Of a stretch of DNA of 64,000 nt, positions 62,745 through 64,000 are shown piece by piece. The first letter of the stretch is position 1. Every line of letters starts with the position of its first letter. This DNA comes from Actinomyces lilanjuaniae. GTDB taxonomy: Bacteria; Actinomycetota; Actinomycetes; Actinomycetales; Actinomycetaceae. The notes under the pieces were generated by a model. That model worked only from the letters and a program-made list of their open reading frames with translations, was not told the DNA's origin and searched no databases. The position numbers were made by a program, and so were the translations under genes. Location of the stretch: assembly GCF_003606385.1 (NCBI RefSeq), contig NZ_CP032514.1, forward strand, positions 2,790,001 to 2,854,000, read 5' to 3'.

Positions 62745-64000
62745 GAGGCCACCTCCCCTACTGTCAGGCCCGTAGGCAGGGAGTACCCGTGGCGCTGCAC
62801 CCGGTGCGCCACGGCCTCTGGCAGCCTCAGGAGCTCGAAGCGCCCCTCCTCCCGGCCCCTGCCGTGGACGTAGCGCATGAGCGGGGAGGTGGCGTAGGCC
62901 TCCCGGTGACGTGAGGTCACCGCCTCGATGGTGCTGACCCGGCGGGCGCCCGAGGCGTCACGCTCCAGCTGGACGATGACGTCGATGGCCCCGTTGATCT
63001 GGTCCCGCACCGTCTCTACCGGCAGGGCCACCTCCGACATGGAGGCCAGTGTCTCCAGGCGGCTGAGCGCGTCCTGAGCCGAGTTGGCGTGCACCGTGGT
63101 AAGGGAGCCCTCGTGGCCGGTGTTCATCGCCTGGAGCATGTCCAGGGTCTCACCGCCACGGACCTCGCCGACGATGATCCTGTCGGGGCGCATACGCAGG
63201 GAGTTGCGCACCAGGTCACGGATAGCCACCTGGCCCTGACCCTCAATGTTGGGCGGGCGCGACTCCAGGCGCACGACGTGGGGCTGCTGGAGGGACAGCT
63301 CGGCCGCGTCCTCGATGGTGATGATGCGCTCCCTCTCCGAGATCATGCCGGACAGGGCGTTGAGGAACGTGGTCTTGCCCGATCCGGTCCCGCCGGAGAC
63401 CAGGATGTTGAGCCGGGCTGCCACCAGGACCCCGAGCAGGTCGGCCGCCTCCTGGGGCAGGCTCTTGCGCGCCACCAGGTCCGCCAGGCGGAAGGGCTGG
63501 GGGAATCGGCGGATCGTGATCGTCGGCCCGTCCAGCGCCAGCGGGGGGATGATGACGTTGACCCTCTCACCCCCGGGCAGGCGGGCGTCCACCATGGGGC
63601 TGGACTCGTCCACGCGGCGGTTGACCGAGGAGACGATCCGGTCGATAAGCTGGTAGAGCTCCGCCTCTGAGGTGAAGCGGGTGGGAACCCGCTCGATGCG
63701 GCCCAGACGCTCCACAAAGACGTCCTCCACGCCGTTGACCATGATCTCGGTGATGCTGTGGTCAGCCACCAGCGGCTCCAGCACCCCCAGCCCCACGGCG
63801 TCGTCAATAACGCGCTTGATGAGCCACGCCCTGTCCCGGGAGGACATGACCGGCCCCTCCAGGGAGAGGACCCGGGAGAGCACCCGCTCCAGGCGGGCAC
63901 GCTGCTGCGCCACCTCCAGCCCGGCTACCTCATCCAGGTCGATCTCCTCCAGGAGGCGGGCGCGGTAGGTCGCTACCAGCTCCTCTCGGCCGCCCACCTG
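62741..64000 (-). CDS. tadA: TadA/CpaF family ATPase, tad locus 2 (5' end outside window)
   Basis: ATPase for Flp pilus assembly, at least 418 residues. The frame is still open at the window edge; GTG 63997 is possible, but family members usually extend further. It has [40 protein letters not shown], Walker [39 protein letters not shown], Walker [21 protein letters not shown] and His box [20 protein letters not shown]. It is much closer to canonical CpaF than the locus 1 ATPase. Confidence 0.93.
   Translation of the reverse strand, partial: QVGGREELVATYRARLLEEIDLDEVAGLEVAQQRARLERVLSRVLSLEGPVMSSRDRAWLIKRVIDDAVGLGVLEPLVADHSITEIMVNGVEDVFVERLGRIERVPTRFTSEAELYQLIDRIVSSVNRRVDESSPMVDARLPGGERVNVIIPPLALDGPTITIRRFPQPFRLADLVARKSLPQEAADLLGVLVAARLNILVSGGTGSGKTTFLNALSGMISERERIITIEDAAELSLQQPHVVRLESRPPNIEGQGQVAIRDLVRNSLRMRPDRIIVGEVRGGETLDMLQAMNTGHEGSLTTVHANSAQDALSRLETLASMSEVALPVETVRDQINGAIDVIVQLERDASGARRVSTIEAVTSRHREAYATSPLMRYVHGRGREEGRFELLRLPEAVAHRVQRHGYSLPTGLTVGEVAS

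Overview
High-GC actinobacterial DNA. The gene set (Lsr2, CarD, a SenX3-RegX3-like pair beside phoU and gpm, an Ssd/CpaE-TadA-TadC cluster with a HAD-IB hydrolase, an MT0933-type antitoxin) and abundant GTG starts with ATGA/GTGA overlaps point to Actinomycetales, most like Actinomyces or relatives. No phage, IS element or CRISPR array is evident. The window opens inside a Gfo/Idh/MocA oxidoreductase and closes inside a CpaF/TadA ATPase.

Layout. 0-9.5 kb is housekeeping and phosphate control: antibiotic-monooxygenase-fold protein, DUF2218 protein, Atg22/UMF1-like transporter, ispD, carD, senX3-regX3-like pair, phoU, gpmA, lsr2 and tRNA-Thr(CGT). 9.9-18.6 kb holds an APC permease with L-asparaginase, a TAP-like hydrolase next to an MmyB-type regulator, a PH-like membrane protein, and holB-tmk. 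18.7-26 kb is an envelope island: secreted Ig-like protein, remnant GntR/ABC transporter, and a same-strand block DUF3060 lipoprotein - response regulator - histidine kinase - OmpA-like lipoprotein - DUF3060 lipoprotein. 26.8-36 kb has topA, two tandem Aer-like PAS proteins and a second OmpR/HK pair. 36-43 kb has a PAP2 phosphatase, an RloA/RloB (AbiL-like) defence pair, a methyltransferase, an LLM oxidoreductase and a PH protein. 43-49 kb is tad-like locus 1 (T2SSF, TadA, Ssd/CpaE, HAD-IB hydrolase, Fic-like relic). 49-55.6 kb holds membrane proteins, a stand-alone antitoxin and a translationally coupled secreted/lipoprotein operon. 55.8-64 kb is tad locus 2 for an Flp pilus (TadA, TadB, TadC, NarL-type HK/RR, Flp pilin, OmpA-like lipoprotein, TadE/G-like protein).

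Two themes stand out. First, at least nine genes, including the essential topA, are broken as read by single-base losses at short G/C runs; restoring one base each time rebuilds a typical family member. This looks like sequence error rather than gene decay, so the frame breaks should not be read as pseudogenes without checking. The GntR-linked ABC transporter is different: it has lost a large internal segment and looks truly decayed. Second, there are several regulatory-looking repeat structures: three to four 11-bp direct repeats between senX3 and phoU, five 11-bp tandem repeats followed by helically phased A-tracts upstream of the HAD gene, a palindromic GntR operator, and a palindrome upstream of the Flp pilin gene. 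The most system-like candidates for novelty are the RloA/RloB pair, the DUF3060/OmpA two-component module, the tandem MCP-less PAS proteins and the lipoprotein operon beside the pilus genes.
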